From contig NZHD01000015.1 of assembly GCA_002691205.1 (NCBI GenBank), forward strand, positions 1 through 37,091: a stretch of DNA of 37,091 nt. The letters are read 5' to 3'. Shown here one piece after another: positions 27,001-34,843 of this stretch. The translations under genes and the position numbers were made by a program. How positions within the stretch are numbered: position 1 is the first letter of the stretch; each line of letters begins with the position of its first letter. The notes beneath the pieces are model-generated. The model was not told the DNA's origin and made no database searches. It was given only the letters and a program-made list of their open reading frames with translations. This stretch comes from Deltaproteobacteria bacterium (lineage in GTDB: Bacteria; Myxococcota_A; UBA9160; UBA4427).

Positions 27001-27653
27001 AACAAAGGCGTCAAATACGCATCGGCCACCGCCGTTTCAGCGCGAGCGAGTAATCCCATCTCCCGCGCAATTTCCGAAGAACACACCACGTACTCAAAGC
27101 CCATTTTCTGAGCGAGCGCTGCCACGCGCTGTTCTCCGGCCGGATCCCGATAGGCGTGCATCAGGCAGACCGCGAGCGAGCGAACCCCTCGCCCCAAAAC
27201 CTCGACAAGGTCTCTTCGAAGGTTTTCCTCATCCAATTCATCCACTGGCGTTCCGTCTGCGGACAGACGTCCAGCGCATTCCACCACCGCAGTATGCAAA
27301 GGTGCCGGCTTTTCAATCTCTAAACGAAACAATTCGGGACGCTGTTGCGTGCCGATTTGAAGGAGATCTCCGAGTCCCTCATTGGCAACCCAAACCGTCG
27401 CGGAGCCCTTCCGTTCAAGAAGAGCATTGGTCGCCACCGTCGACCCCATCTTGACGCTGCACTCGGGCAGCTTTTCGCCCGGCGCCAGCGCCCCGGCACC
27501 TTCAAGAAGAGCACGAATTCCCTCCACCGGAGCTTGATCTGAAGAGAGACACTTATGAACGTGCCAGCGCCCATCAGGTGCAACCCCGATACAGTCCGTG
27601 AACGTGCCCCCTCGATCGATCCAAAACTCCCACCGACTTGGCCCAAGACTCAT
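24024..27653 (-). CDS. ATP-dependent 5-oxoprolinase (fused HyuA/HyuB type)
   Basis: This enzyme hydrolyses 5-oxo-L-proline (pyroglutamate) to glutamate using ATP, repairing a damage product of glutamine and glutathione. The 1209-residue protein is the single-chain form. The HyuA-like ATPase half starts with FWIDRGGTFTDCIGVAPDG and has GFDMGGTSTDVSLI at about residue 280 and HTVAAGGGSL soon after. The HyuB-like half begins near residue 700 (VDPVRLEVFGNRFMSMAEQMG) and ends GDVLSIATPGGGGMGPSE. Length and continuity match OPLAH-type enzymes better than separate hydantoinase subunits, but an N-methylhydantoinase or a related substrate cannot be excluded. The frame is open upstream into murJ. The ATG at 27653 (AAGG about 8 nt before) directly precedes the conserved N-terminus. 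Confidence 0.85.
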   Translation of the reverse strand: MSLGPSRWEFWIDRGGTFTDCIGVAPDGRWHVHKCLSSDQAPVEGIRALLEGAGALAPGEKLPECSVKMGSTVATNALLERKGSATVWVANEGLGDLLQIGTQQRPELFRLEIEKPAPLHTAVVECAGRLSADGTPVDELDEENLRRDLVEVLGRGVRSLAVCLMHAYRDPAGEQRVAALAQKMGFEYVVCSSEIAREMGLLARAETAVADAYLTPLLRRHTDELADALPGSQIRFMQSSGGLTKGDRFRGPNALLSGPAGGVVAAARVAARAGFNRAIGFDMGGTSTDVSLIVDGEVERSFETQVGGVRVRAPMFQIHTVAAGGGSLCRFDDFRLSVGPESAGSDPGPLCYGLRDEQGEFLAKELSLTDVNLFLGRVQEDRFPFTLDVGQASEALSRMAERAQIAGFNLDADSLAAGFVEIANASMAQAIAEVSVARGVDPRGHVLVGFGGAGGQHVCGIARRLGMKTILLHPLAGLLSAYGIGVSDISWDGQRDAAQARLPAEGLPVEVSEWLDLLAKQGRAVLSAEKLDPEQIVLTHSLDLRYTGSESVLTIGRPEVLDNDWRAAFELEHQRRFGYTRSEHSVEVVTARVRAVFQTQRSPSPNIETDSNGTPAEPIRHASVHFGAEGRCEVPVFLREHLRVGVSVDGPALILEATGTVVIDPGFVFQMDPDGVLRLEDLRSERLSPDPTTAEEYREQVDPVRLEVFGNRFMSMAEQMGAVLRKTAVSTNIKDRLDYSCALFDGSGGLVANAPHIPVHLGAMSATVRAVLKKFPNLSQGDVVVTNDPFSGGSHLPDVTVVTPVFLDDVKRPRFFVASRGHHADLGGITPGSMPADSVRLDEEGVLIRPFRLVRAGRFEEQEVRKILLGATFPARRPDDNVADLVAMVAANRAGEELLLRFVKEEGESLVSVTMHQLQTASSQKVAQEIGKLPDGLNVFRDSMDDGTALEVQVRIEGERMTVDFTGTGSAVSHNLNAPPAVVEAALIYVLRSLVDASIPLNGGCLEPVDLTIPKGSLLDPPAGSAVVGGNVETSQRVVDVLLGALGRAAASQGTMNNVTFGNDEFGYYETIGGGAGAGPDYSGASCVHTHMTNTRITDPEVLEIRYPVRLDRFSRRWGSGGRGRHSGGDGLIRVYRFLEPVTVSLLTERREVAPWGLFGGGSGRVGHNRVLRVSGEWEDVPGRCTLDLNPGDVLSIATPGGGGMGPSE

Positions 27654-27711
27654 TATTGAACCTTCAGTTCCATTTTGAGATTTTGCCCCACGCTCGCCGC
27701 CCAATAGAACC

Positions 27712-29289
27712 TCATCGACGCATTCGCCGCACAAAGGAGCGACTGATGACACTAAGCGTATTCCGCATAGCGGCATCTCCTAAAACCCACACACCGGCCA
27801 GAGCCGTCAACCCATATACGACAGAACCTGCGGCGATATCCAGCACTGCACCCATGGTCCCTTCTCCGCCAATTTGAACCCAGTACGCGGCCACCGAGGC
27901 CAATAAAGCCACTGCCAGCCCTCTCAAGCCCGTGGAAAGAAGGGGCCTTAGGAAAGGACCTCCGTGACGCCATCGTGTCCATCCAACCGTCAAGATCGCA
28001 TTGACGTTAATCGCGACAGCCCCTGCAATCACCAAACCTTCGGCACCCCACTCACGCCCCATCTCAAGATACAAAGGCAGAGCGCCCACACTCAGCACCG
28101 TCGACAGAAACATGGGCCTCCACATCTCGTTCCGAGCAAAGAAAGCGCGGACCGCCACCTGCTGAATCACCCACCCCGGGATCGCACAGGACATCCATGC
28201 GAGGAGAATGGCCACGCGCGCTGTGTCCTGGGCATCAAAAGCACCTCTTTGGTAGGCCAGTTGGATCAGCGGCTGCGCGAGGGAAAAGAGAATCCCTCCG
28301 GCGAGGGAAGCCAGCACCCAGGTTCCTCGCAAAGTATTGAGAAAGATGTCATTCATCTCACTCTCTCGTCCCTCTGCGTGAAGCGCCGAAAGGCTCGGCA
28401 AGGTCGCTGTCGCCACGGCCTGCCCCACGATCGCGACTGGAGCCATCATCAGTCGTCGAGCGAAAGCGAGCGCCGCCACGACGCCCACCCCTAGGCGCGC
28501 ACCAAAAAAACGTTCATACCATTCGTCCACAGTGGTCAACGAGAGTCCGATCATCAAAGGCAAGGCACCCCAGAGATACACCCTGAACCCCGGATCCAAA
28601 GGAGCCACACGGAAACCCATTGAACCCACGTGACGAAAATCCCAAGCAGGAAAGATCCACCCGCCCAGAAGAGCGCCCACCAAGGCTCCCCATGCAAAAC
28701 CTTCCACCGTCTGGGAGAGAAGGCCCCCGATGATGATCGAGCCATTATAAAGAATGGGCGCCATCGCCTGAGCGAAGAATCGGCCATGCGCCATCAATAC
28801 CGCTCGCACAATTCCTCCGGCCACAAAGAAAATCTGACCCGGAAGAACGATTCGAGTCAAAAAGACAGTCAGCTCGCGCGTTTCAGGATCGAAGGCTCCG
28901 AACTGTAAATCAACGAGTTCTTCGGCATAGAACCATAAGATCCCAGTAGCCAAAACCACGCCCATACCCAGGGTCCCAAGCACCGTTTGGAACAATCGAT
29001 GCGCAGATGCGTCACCTTCTTGCCGAAGCGTCTTTAGATAAAGGGGAGTAAAGGCCACCGCGAGGGCGCCTCCAGCGAGGAGGTAATTCAGCAAGTCTGG
29101 GATCTGAAAAGCCGCGTAGTAGGCATCCGCACTGCGACCCAGCCCGATCCGTGCCGCGAGAACCATCTCGCGCGCAAAACCCATGATACGAGACAACAGA
29201 ACGCTCGCGGCCAAAAGGCTCGCGATCATCCCTAGCCTGCGAGCACTCAGAGGTCTCGCTCGATCATCCGCTGGCTTCTTATTCCCCAC
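27712..29289 (-). CDS. murJ: Lipid II flippase MurJ
   Basis: MurJ is the MOP-superfamily membrane protein that flips undecaprenyl-PP-MurNAc(pentapeptide)-GlcNAc to the periplasm. The 525-residue product is almost wholly hydrophobic with about 14 potential membrane segments. It carries the N-terminal signature SVLLSRIMGFAREMVLAARIG, ADAYYAAFQIPDLLNYLLAGGAL and AFTPLY. Later it shows PVAIVGQAVATATLPSLSALH and RNEMWRPM, as in the family. The start is GTG at 29289 with GGGGGA about 7 nt upstream. It lies 88 nt after the Ddl-like gene and 58 nt before the 5-oxoprolinase gene. Confidence 0.96.
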   Translation of the reverse strand: MGNKKPADDRARPLSARRLGMIASLLAASVLLSRIMGFAREMVLAARIGLGRSADAYYAAFQIPDLLNYLLAGGALAVAFTPLYLKTLRQEGDASAHRLFQTVLGTLGMGVVLATGILWFYAEELVDLQFGAFDPETRELTVFLTRIVLPGQIFFVAGGIVRAVLMAHGRFFAQAMAPILYNGSIIIGGLLSQTVEGFAWGALVGALLGGWIFPAWDFRHVGSMGFRVAPLDPGFRVYLWGALPLMIGLSLTTVDEWYERFFGARLGVGVVAALAFARRLMMAPVAIVGQAVATATLPSLSALHAEGRESEMNDIFLNTLRGTWVLASLAGGILFSLAQPLIQLAYQRGAFDAQDTARVAILLAWMSCAIPGWVIQQVAVRAFFARNEMWRPMFLSTVLSVGALPLYLEMGREWGAEGLVIAGAVAINVNAILTVGWTRWRHGGPFLRPLLSTGLRGLAVALLASVAAYWVQIGGEGTMGAVLDIAAGSVVYGLTALAGVWVLGDAAMRNTLSVISRSFVRRMRR

Positions 29290-29377
29290 TCTTTCCCCCG
29301 CCTGGAAGTATCGTGCATGCTCGGCTCCTCGACACCCCAGACCCTTCCGTCGCCTAGATGGCCTGACTTCCCTGTTT

Positions 29378-30427
29378 TCACTCCGCCTGGGTGAACCCGA
29401 GCCTCTTCAGCCCCTCGCCCAAGACATCCGCCAATAGAGCATCGGTTGAGCGGCCCTCAAGTTCCGCCAAGATCCCAAAGGTGCCGTCAGGCGCGAAGGT
29501 CGGCAGTGGATTGACCTCTAGAAAAGTGACCTGGCCTCCTTGGTCAAGTCTAAAATCCACGCGCGCGAAGTCACGACACTCGAACACATCAAAAACAAGC
29601 AAAGCCCATTTAGCCAATTCCTTCTCAAGAGCGGGCGTCAACTCACCGGGAGAAGTGTGTTCCCAATCGCGGGCGCCCGAATGAGCGAGAGCATGCAAGC
29701 CGATTCGTGAATCTCGCTCCAAAGCTCGCTGCAAAACCGGAAACGCTCGAGGGGGACTATGCCCTGTCACCATCACCGTATATTCCGCACCCGGAAGGAA
29801 GGCCTCAACCAATGCAGGCTGAGCGTACGTTTCCGTCACTCGGCTCACTTCGTTGACCAGAGCCTCACGATTCTCAACTCGGGAACTCACTCGAATTCCT
29901 TTGGCGCTGCCCTCCCATCGAGGCTTGACGAAAAGCGGGAACGGAGCGGGCAGTCGCGCCTCTCCCGCCGCTGCTCCCGAATTCATCACGCACTGGGGCG
30001 CCACGGGAATTCCCGCGGCACGGGCTCGATCATTGGCCCAAGCCTTATCCAAAGTGAGTGAAAGGGTGAGCGCATCTGAACCCCAATAAGGAACCCCCGC
30101 CATCTCCAACAGGACCGGTGCCCAAGCCTCTCGATTCCGACCTCCAAAACCTTCCGAAATATTCAATGCGACATCGAATCCAAGACCCTGGGAAGCCGAA
30201 GCCCGCTCCAACAATGAGTAGGGACCCTCCACACGAACGCTCGACAATCCCAAGCGAAACAAAGCCGCTTCAAGAATTTCAACGGTTTCCCACGGCTCAA
30301 ACTCGGCGTGAGCATCGGAGGGGGCCCCGGAGACTGGGGCGTAGGTCTCAAACGTCTCATACACCAGACCCACCCGAGTGGGCGGACCCGTTGAAGACGC
30401 AGTCGAGGAAGAGGAAATGATTTTCAT
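29378..30427 (-). CDS. Ddl-like ATP-grasp ligase (D-alanine-D-alanine ligase family, non-canonical)
   Basis: This 349-residue protein belongs to the COG1181-type ATP-grasp ligases. It has an N-terminal domain starting RVGLVYETFETYAP and a central VPYWGSDALTLSLTLDKAW. The ATP-binding core is FPLFVKPRWEGSAKGIRV with LVEAFLPGAEYTVMV. The metal-binding end is FARVDFRLDQGG, then TFLEVNPLPTFAP. It lacks classical Ddl marks: HGxxGEDG is replaced by NISEGFGGRNREA (89-101), and EVNTxPGxT by EVNPLPTFAP. Its amino-acid substrates are therefore uncertain. The start is ATG 30427 or in-frame GTG 30445 (TAGG before it); about 18 Ser- and Thr-rich residues precede the core. Proximity to murJ suggests, but does not prove, a cell-wall role. 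Confidence 0.75.
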   Translation of the reverse strand: MKIISSSSTASSTGPPTRVGLVYETFETYAPVSGAPSDAHAEFEPWETVEILEAALFRLGLSSVRVEGPYSLLERASASQGLGFDVALNISEGFGGRNREAWAPVLLEMAGVPYWGSDALTLSLTLDKAWANDRARAAGIPVAPQCVMNSGAAAGEARLPAPFPLFVKPRWEGSAKGIRVSSRVENREALVNEVSRVTETYAQPALVEAFLPGAEYTVMVTGHSPPRAFPVLQRALERDSRIGLHALAHSGARDWEHTSPGELTPALEKELAKWALLVFDVFECRDFARVDFRLDQGGQVTFLEVNPLPTFAPDGTFGILAELEGRSTDALLADVLGEGLKRLGFTQAE

Positions 30428-30480
30428 CGCAAGGGTGACACGCACTGCTAGCCTACCGAAAGCGACTCTATCCGACCCCT

Positions 30481-30494
30481 TTCCTTGGAAGGAA
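30481..30494. promoter_or_regulatory. Dyad TTCCTT-GG-AAGGAA between divergent genes
   Basis: A perfect 6-bp inverted repeat with a 2-bp centre lies between the starts of the Ddl-like gene and the vanZ-like gene. It is a possible operator. The right arm also serves as a Shine-Dalgarno-like AAGGAA 10 nt before the proposed TTG start of the vanZ-like gene, so a ribosome-binding role explains part of it. Confidence 0.3.
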
Positions 30495-30503
30495 TCTTTT
30501 CAA

Positions 30504-30968
30504 TTGGCCCATTCCTCGCTGTTTTACCGGGTCCTCGCTTGGGCCCCAGCCCTGGCCTGGGCGGCCCTGATCTGGCATCTGGGCTCGGATAGCTTCAGTG
30601 AACCCGAGACGCGTGATTCTTTCGGCCCCTGGCTTCGCCTCTGGTTCCCCTGGCTCACCGAGAAAGGCTTGGAAAACCTCGTCTGGGGGATCCGCACCCT
30701 CGCCCACCCAGCCGTATATGGACTGCTTACCGTGCTCTGCTGGTACGCAGCAGCGCAGAGCTTCAGCATGGGCATAACGAGCCGGAACCTTCTAAGCCTC
30801 GCGCTCTGCGCCCTATTGGCTGTCTCCGACGAATCGCGACAAGGCACTTCCTCGGTGAGGTCGGGCGCTGCGGGAGATGTTTTGCTCGACCTCCTCGGAG
30901 GAATCGTAGGCATTTTGGGCCTGGGTATTTTCTACAGCCAACGAAAAAAGCCCCCACTCAAGCCCTAA
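30504..30968 (+). CDS. VanZ-like family membrane protein
   Basis: A small membrane protein of the VanZ-like family, with four predicted membrane segments: FYRVLAWAPALAWAALIWHL, WGIRTLAHPAVYGLLTVLCW, LLSLALCALLAVS, and VLLDLLGGIVGILGLGIFY. Conserved residues are His and Tyr in LAHPAVYGLL, then DESRQ, Arg and GDVLLDLLGG. VanZ of Enterococcus gives low-level teicoplanin resistance, but most family members have no known role. The start is uncertain. TTG 30504 has AAGGA upstream, gives the usual short N-terminus and avoids overlap with the divergent gene. ATG 30417 has GAGGA 7 nt before it but would overlap the Ddl-like coding start. cstA follows after 39 nt. Confidence 0.75.
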   Translation: MAHSSLFYRVLAWAPALAWAALIWHLGSDSFSEPETRDSFGPWLRLWFPWLTEKGLENLVWGIRTLAHPAVYGLLTVLCWYAAAQSFSMGITSRNLLSLALCALLAVSDESRQGTSSVRSGAAGDVLLDLLGGIVGILGLGIFYSQRKKPPLKP

Positions 30969-31007
30969 AGTTCACCTTCAGAAAAACTCTGACGGACCGG
31001 GTTTGAT

Positions 31008-32705
31008 ATGGTTCGGGACATGAACGCAGCCGTCCTTGCCGTCACTGTCTTTATTGCCTTCGCATTAGCCTACCGCTTTTATTCTAAGTTTCTGGCTCGG
31101 CGCATTTTCGCTCTCAGCGAAGATGAAACCGTCCCCGCCCAAGAGCGAGAGGATGGCGTCGACTATGTGCCCACTCGGTTAGGGGTACTCTGGGGACATC
31201 ACTTCGCCTCCATCGCCGGAGCGGCGCCCATTGTGGGGCCCGCCATCGCGGTCATCTGGGGCTGGCTGCCCGCCCTGATCTGGGTGGGTCTCGGAACTAT
31301 TTTCATGGGAGCGGTCCATGATTTCGCAGCCCTCGTCATCAGCGCTCGACACCGCGGTGAGTCCATGGGCGAAATCGCAGGTGAAATCATGGGCCCGCGC
31401 GTCCGAACCCTGTTCTTGATCATTATCTCTTTGCTCATCTGGGTCGTGCTTGCAGTGTTTGCTTTCATCATCGGCACGCTCTTCGTTTCGAACCCAGGCG
31501 CCATTTTCCCGATCAACGTACAGATTCTCGTCGCCATGGGGATCGGGTGGCTCATCTATCGCCGAGGATTCTCTTTGCCGATTCCCTCTGCATTTGGGTA
31601 CGTCGTTCTGATGCTCGCCATCTTCTACGGAGATGAGGTGGCCGCAGCCTTTCCTATCATCACCCAGATTTCAGTGCAGGGATGGGTCTGGATCCTCCTC
31701 CTGTACTCTTTTGTGGCTTCTGTGCTTCCCGTCTGGCTGCTCCTTCAGCCGCGCGACTACCTGAACTCTCATCAACTCGCGACCGGACTTATCCTCTTGG
31801 TCGCCGGGCTTCTCGTGCTTCAACCTGAGGTTGTCGCCCCCGCCATCAACCCCTCGCCTGAAGGGGCCCCTCCCCTCTTCCCCTTCTTGTTTGTCACCAT
31901 TGCATGCGGTGCCATCTCAGGCTTTCACGGACTCGTCTCTTCAGGCACGACCTCGAAACAACTCGCCAAAATGACGGATGCTCGCCCCATTGGGTACGGG
32001 GCGATGCTCGCTGAAGGATGGCTAGGCCTAATGGCCATTTTGGCCGCTACCGCAGGCTTTCCCACTCGAGAAGAATGGTCTGTTCACTATTCCAGTTGGG
32101 GCGCCGCCAATGGCTTGTCGGCCAAACTCGAGGCCTTTGTGGACGGCGGAGGAAGATTTATTGAAAGCCTAGGAATTCCTCTCGCCACCGCCGAAACCTT
32201 CATGGCCGTCATCGTCATCGCTTTCGCGGCGACTTCCCTCGACACGGGAGCTCGAATCCAACGCCTCGTGATTTCCGAGTTGGCCCAGGCCTACCGCATC
32301 CGACCTCTCGGAAATCGTTTCGCCGCGAGCGCGCTGGGAATCGGCGCCGCACTCATCTTGGCCATCACCCAGGGCGGTGGCCAAGGAGGTCTGGCCCTCT
32401 GGCCTCTATTTGGCACGACGAATCAGCTCGTCGCGGGCGTGACCTTGCTGATCGTCTCGATCTGGCTGCAAAAAAACGGACGCCCGGTCGTCTACACCGT
32501 GGTTCCCATGATCGCTGTGAGCGCAGCGACGCTTTGGGCCATGGCCGGCAACCTTATGGACTACTACGCCCAGTTCGAAGAACTCGCTCTCCTTGCGATT
32601 TCGGGCACCTTAGTAGTGGCTCTCGACATATGGATTCTTCTCGAGGGCTTCAACCTATTGCTTCGAGGGCGAAGACAAGAGCCGTCCAACCTCAAGGCTT
32701 CGTAA
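31008..32705 (+). CDS. cstA: Carbon starvation protein A family transporter
   Basis: CstA-family (TC 2.A.114) proteins are multi-spanning inner-membrane carriers. E. coli CstA and BtsT import pyruvate, and peptide uptake has been reported for CstA. The 565-residue product has YRFYSKFLARRIFALSED, the signature GVLWGHHFASIAGAAPIVGP, IWVGLGTIFMGAVHDFAAL and the C-terminal FHGLVSSGTTSKQLAKM. About 14-16 hydrophobic segments are visible. It is shorter than the roughly 700-residue E. coli proteins, as is common outside enterobacteria. ATG 31008 and ATG 31020 are both possible starts. It may be cotranscribed with the vanZ-like gene; no two-component or starvation regulator is nearby. Confidence 0.92.
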   Translation: MVRDMNAAVLAVTVFIAFALAYRFYSKFLARRIFALSEDETVPAQEREDGVDYVPTRLGVLWGHHFASIAGAAPIVGPAIAVIWGWLPALIWVGLGTIFMGAVHDFAALVISARHRGESMGEIAGEIMGPRVRTLFLIIISLLIWVVLAVFAFIIGTLFVSNPGAIFPINVQILVAMGIGWLIYRRGFSLPIPSAFGYVVLMLAIFYGDEVAAAFPIITQISVQGWVWILLLYSFVASVLPVWLLLQPRDYLNSHQLATGLILLVAGLLVLQPEVVAPAINPSPEGAPPLFPFLFVTIACGAISGFHGLVSSGTTSKQLAKMTDARPIGYGAMLAEGWLGLMAILAATAGFPTREEWSVHYSSWGAANGLSAKLEAFVDGGGRFIESLGIPLATAETFMAVIVIAFAATSLDTGARIQRLVISELAQAYRIRPLGNRFAASALGIGAALILAITQGGGQGGLALWPLFGTTNQLVAGVTLLIVSIWLQKNGRPVVYTVVPMIAVSAATLWAMAGNLMDYYAQFEELALLAISGTLVVALDIWILLEGFNLLLRGRRQEPSNLKAS

Positions 32706-32742
32706 TGTGAATCCACCGTGGGGCCACCGCGCAGGGACTCGG

Positions 32743-33369
32743 CTAGAGGGGCCGCCCTCGCTCCGCACCAGACCCAACCACGCGTTCCCACCGACGCGTC
32801 AGGGCCTCTTCCGCGCTCACCCGTACACATTCGGCATTGCCCATGTCCACCCCGGGTAAAAGAGCTCGAATGAAACCACGATGGGTCACCACAACCATCC
32901 GACTGTCGGGATAACTCTCGGCCAAGGCCAAAATGACCCGATGAGCGCGACTTCGAATCTCTCTCCGCGTTTCTCCTCCGGGAGGGCGTGCGTCCGGATC
33001 CTCAGACTCAAAACGGGCGAGCAACTCGGGGTCACGTTGCTGAATCTCTGCGCGAACATGCCCTGACCATTCGCCGACATCTAATTCACGCAAACCCGCA
33101 TCTAGCTGAGGTTGAAGCCCCAGCACATCCCCCAAGGCCGTGGCGGTCTCCACAGTTCGAGACAAATCACTTGAAAATAATGGGCCGGCACCCTCTAAAG
33201 ACTCTTCATGCCGCCACGATTCCGCAAGTTTTTCCACCTGCCCCCGGCCACGTTCTGAAAGAGGCACGTCCGCGTGCCCTTGCCAACGGCCCGCTTTATT
33301 CCACGCCGTCTCGGCGTGACGCACCAACCAAAACTCACAATTTGGAAAGTTAAAAACCGACTCTGACAT
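32743..33369 (-). CDS. Histidine phosphatase family protein (phosphoglycerate mutase-like)
   Basis: The 208-residue protein has the branch 1 histidine phosphatase catalytic set. The phosphohistidine is His18 in VRHAETAWN, with Arg17, SSDLSRTVETA (Arg71), the general acid Glu95 in RELDVGEW and the second His163 in VVVTHRGFIR. A GRWQGHADVPLSERG segment matches the cobC/gpmB-like group. Substrates in this group range from phosphoglycerate to alpha-ribazole phosphate and sugar phosphates; nothing nearby decides between them. It is cytosolic, with no signal sequence. It converges on cstA with a 37-nt gap and no clear terminator. Confidence 0.88.
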   Translation of the reverse strand: MSESVFNFPNCEFWLVRHAETAWNKAGRWQGHADVPLSERGRGQVEKLAESWRHEESLEGAGPLFSSDLSRTVETATALGDVLGLQPQLDAGLRELDVGEWSGHVRAEIQQRDPELLARFESEDPDARPPGGETRREIRSRAHRVILALAESYPDSRMVVVTHRGFIRALLPGVDMGNAECVRVSAEEALTRRWERVVGSGAERGRPL

Positions 33370-33423
33370 CTAACGGAAAGCTCCCGACGACAAACTCAAA
33401 CCGTAACTCCAGTCACCCGACGC

Positions 33424-34713
33424 TTAAGACGCCGCATATTCGTCTGGCAGAAATTGCCCCTCGCTTTTCGCGACAATACAACTCACCGTCGCATCGCCTG
33501 TGATGTTGACCGCGGTCCTCACCATATCCAGCAAACGATCGACGCCGATAATCAGCCCAATCCCTTCCACCGGCAAGCCGACTTGATTCAACACCAAGGC
33601 CAGCATGATCAACCCCACCCCGGGTACACCGGCCGTTCCGATCGAGGCCAGCGTCGCGGTCAGAACCACAACCAGCAGTTGACTAGGCCCCAAGTCGATC
33701 CCGTAGGCCTGGGCGATAAACGCGGTGGCCACCCCCTGCATAATCGCCGTACCGTCCATATTGATGGTGGCGCCGAGCGGAATCGTAAAAGAGGCCACTG
33801 AGTTCTTCACTCCAAGCCTTTCTTCCACCGTCTCTAAAGTCACGGGCAAAGTAGCGTTACTGCTGGCCGTGCTGAAGGCAAAAGAGATCGGGGCGCGCAT
33901 CTTCCTGAGCAGAGGCCGAGGATCAAGTCCCGCAAAAACCATCAGCAGAACGGGATAAACCACGAAACCGTGAACCAAAAGGACCACAAGGACAGTCAGG
34001 AAGTATTGAAAAAGCTCCAGAATCGTGCCCACACCCTGCAAAGCGAAGACCTTGGCCAGCAAAAAGAAGACACCGTAGGGCGCGACCTCCATCAACACTT
34101 CCACGAGACGTAAAATGACGCGGTTGGCATCTTCAAAAACAGCCAGCAAACGCCGCCCTGGATCCCCGGACAAAGTCATGGCAAACCCAAACAGAAGCGA
34201 GAAAACGATAATCTGCAGCATATTGCCCTCAGCCATCGCTTTGATCGGGTTAGTGGGAAAAATATTGATCAGCGTCTCGGTCAAACTCGGAGCTTCCCGA
34301 GCGACAAAACCCGTCTCGGTAGGCAATTCAAGACCGCTTCCTGGACTGACTAAAACGGCGGTCACCAAGGCCAGCGAAATCGCTATGGCTGTTGTCGCGA
34401 GATACAGTCCAAGGGTTTTTCCTCCAATGCGTCCGAGACGTGAGACGTCATCCAGCGATGCCGTACCACACACCAAAGAGACAAAAACCAAAGGAACCAC
34501 CAAAAGCTTGAGGCTGGCCATAAAAACAGCCCCGCCGACATAGAACACGCCGTCCACCAGCAGGCCCTGAATCCAACGGAACAAATCCCCTTCAGGCGTC
34601 AAGACATTTGTCAGCAGGAGATTCAGGAAAATGCCAAATCCGATGCCTGCTCCCATCCCAATGACGATCCGAGCGGTTAGGCTCCGACGACTCTTCTCTG
34701 ATGAATCAGACAC
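33424..34713 (-). CDS. Dicarboxylate/amino acid:cation symporter (DAACS family)
   Basis: This inner-membrane carrier of the GltP/DctA type imports glutamate, aspartate or C4-dicarboxylates with Na+ or H+. The 429-residue product shows the family landmarks: SLKLLVVPLVFVSLVCG, hairpin 1 AFSTASSNATLPVTL, the NMDGT sodium-site motif in GATINMDGTAIMQG, hairpin 2 ASIGTAGVPGVG, and DRLLDMVRTAVNITGDA. Asp and Arg in the last motif are residues that bind amino-acid substrates in GltPh, which mildly favours an acidic amino acid. The GTG start at 34713 has a strong AAGGAGG 5 nt upstream. A 130-nt gap separates it from rdgB. Confidence 0.93.
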   Translation of the reverse strand: MSDSSEKSRRSLTARIVIGMGAGIGFGIFLNLLLTNVLTPEGDLFRWIQGLLVDGVFYVGGAVFMASLKLLVVPLVFVSLVCGTASLDDVSRLGRIGGKTLGLYLATTAIAISLALVTAVLVSPGSGLELPTETGFVAREAPSLTETLINIFPTNPIKAMAEGNMLQIIVFSLLFGFAMTLSGDPGRRLLAVFEDANRVILRLVEVLMEVAPYGVFFLLAKVFALQGVGTILELFQYFLTVLVVLLVHGFVVYPVLLMVFAGLDPRPLLRKMRAPISFAFSTASSNATLPVTLETVEERLGVKNSVASFTIPLGATINMDGTAIMQGVATAFIAQAYGIDLGPSQLLVVVLTATLASIGTAGVPGVGLIMLALVLNQVGLPVEGIGLIIGVDRLLDMVRTAVNITGDATVSCIVAKSEGQFLPDEYAAS

Positions 34714-34843
34714 CCAGGCCTCCTTGCTTTTCTCTGAAGCGAATTGTTGTCGTGCATTTAGGCCCGAAGCCGTTCAGCACTCCACTCGGACCAAGGCCCA
34801 CAGCCAAACACAGCCGAAACCGAAAAATTCTTCCTTGCTTCCC

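Noticed and set aside
30504..30968. Glycopeptide resistance determinant (VanZ)
   Set aside because: The VanZ-like family is large and mostly of unknown role; no VanH, VanA, VanX or VanRS is nearby, so no resistance claim is made.
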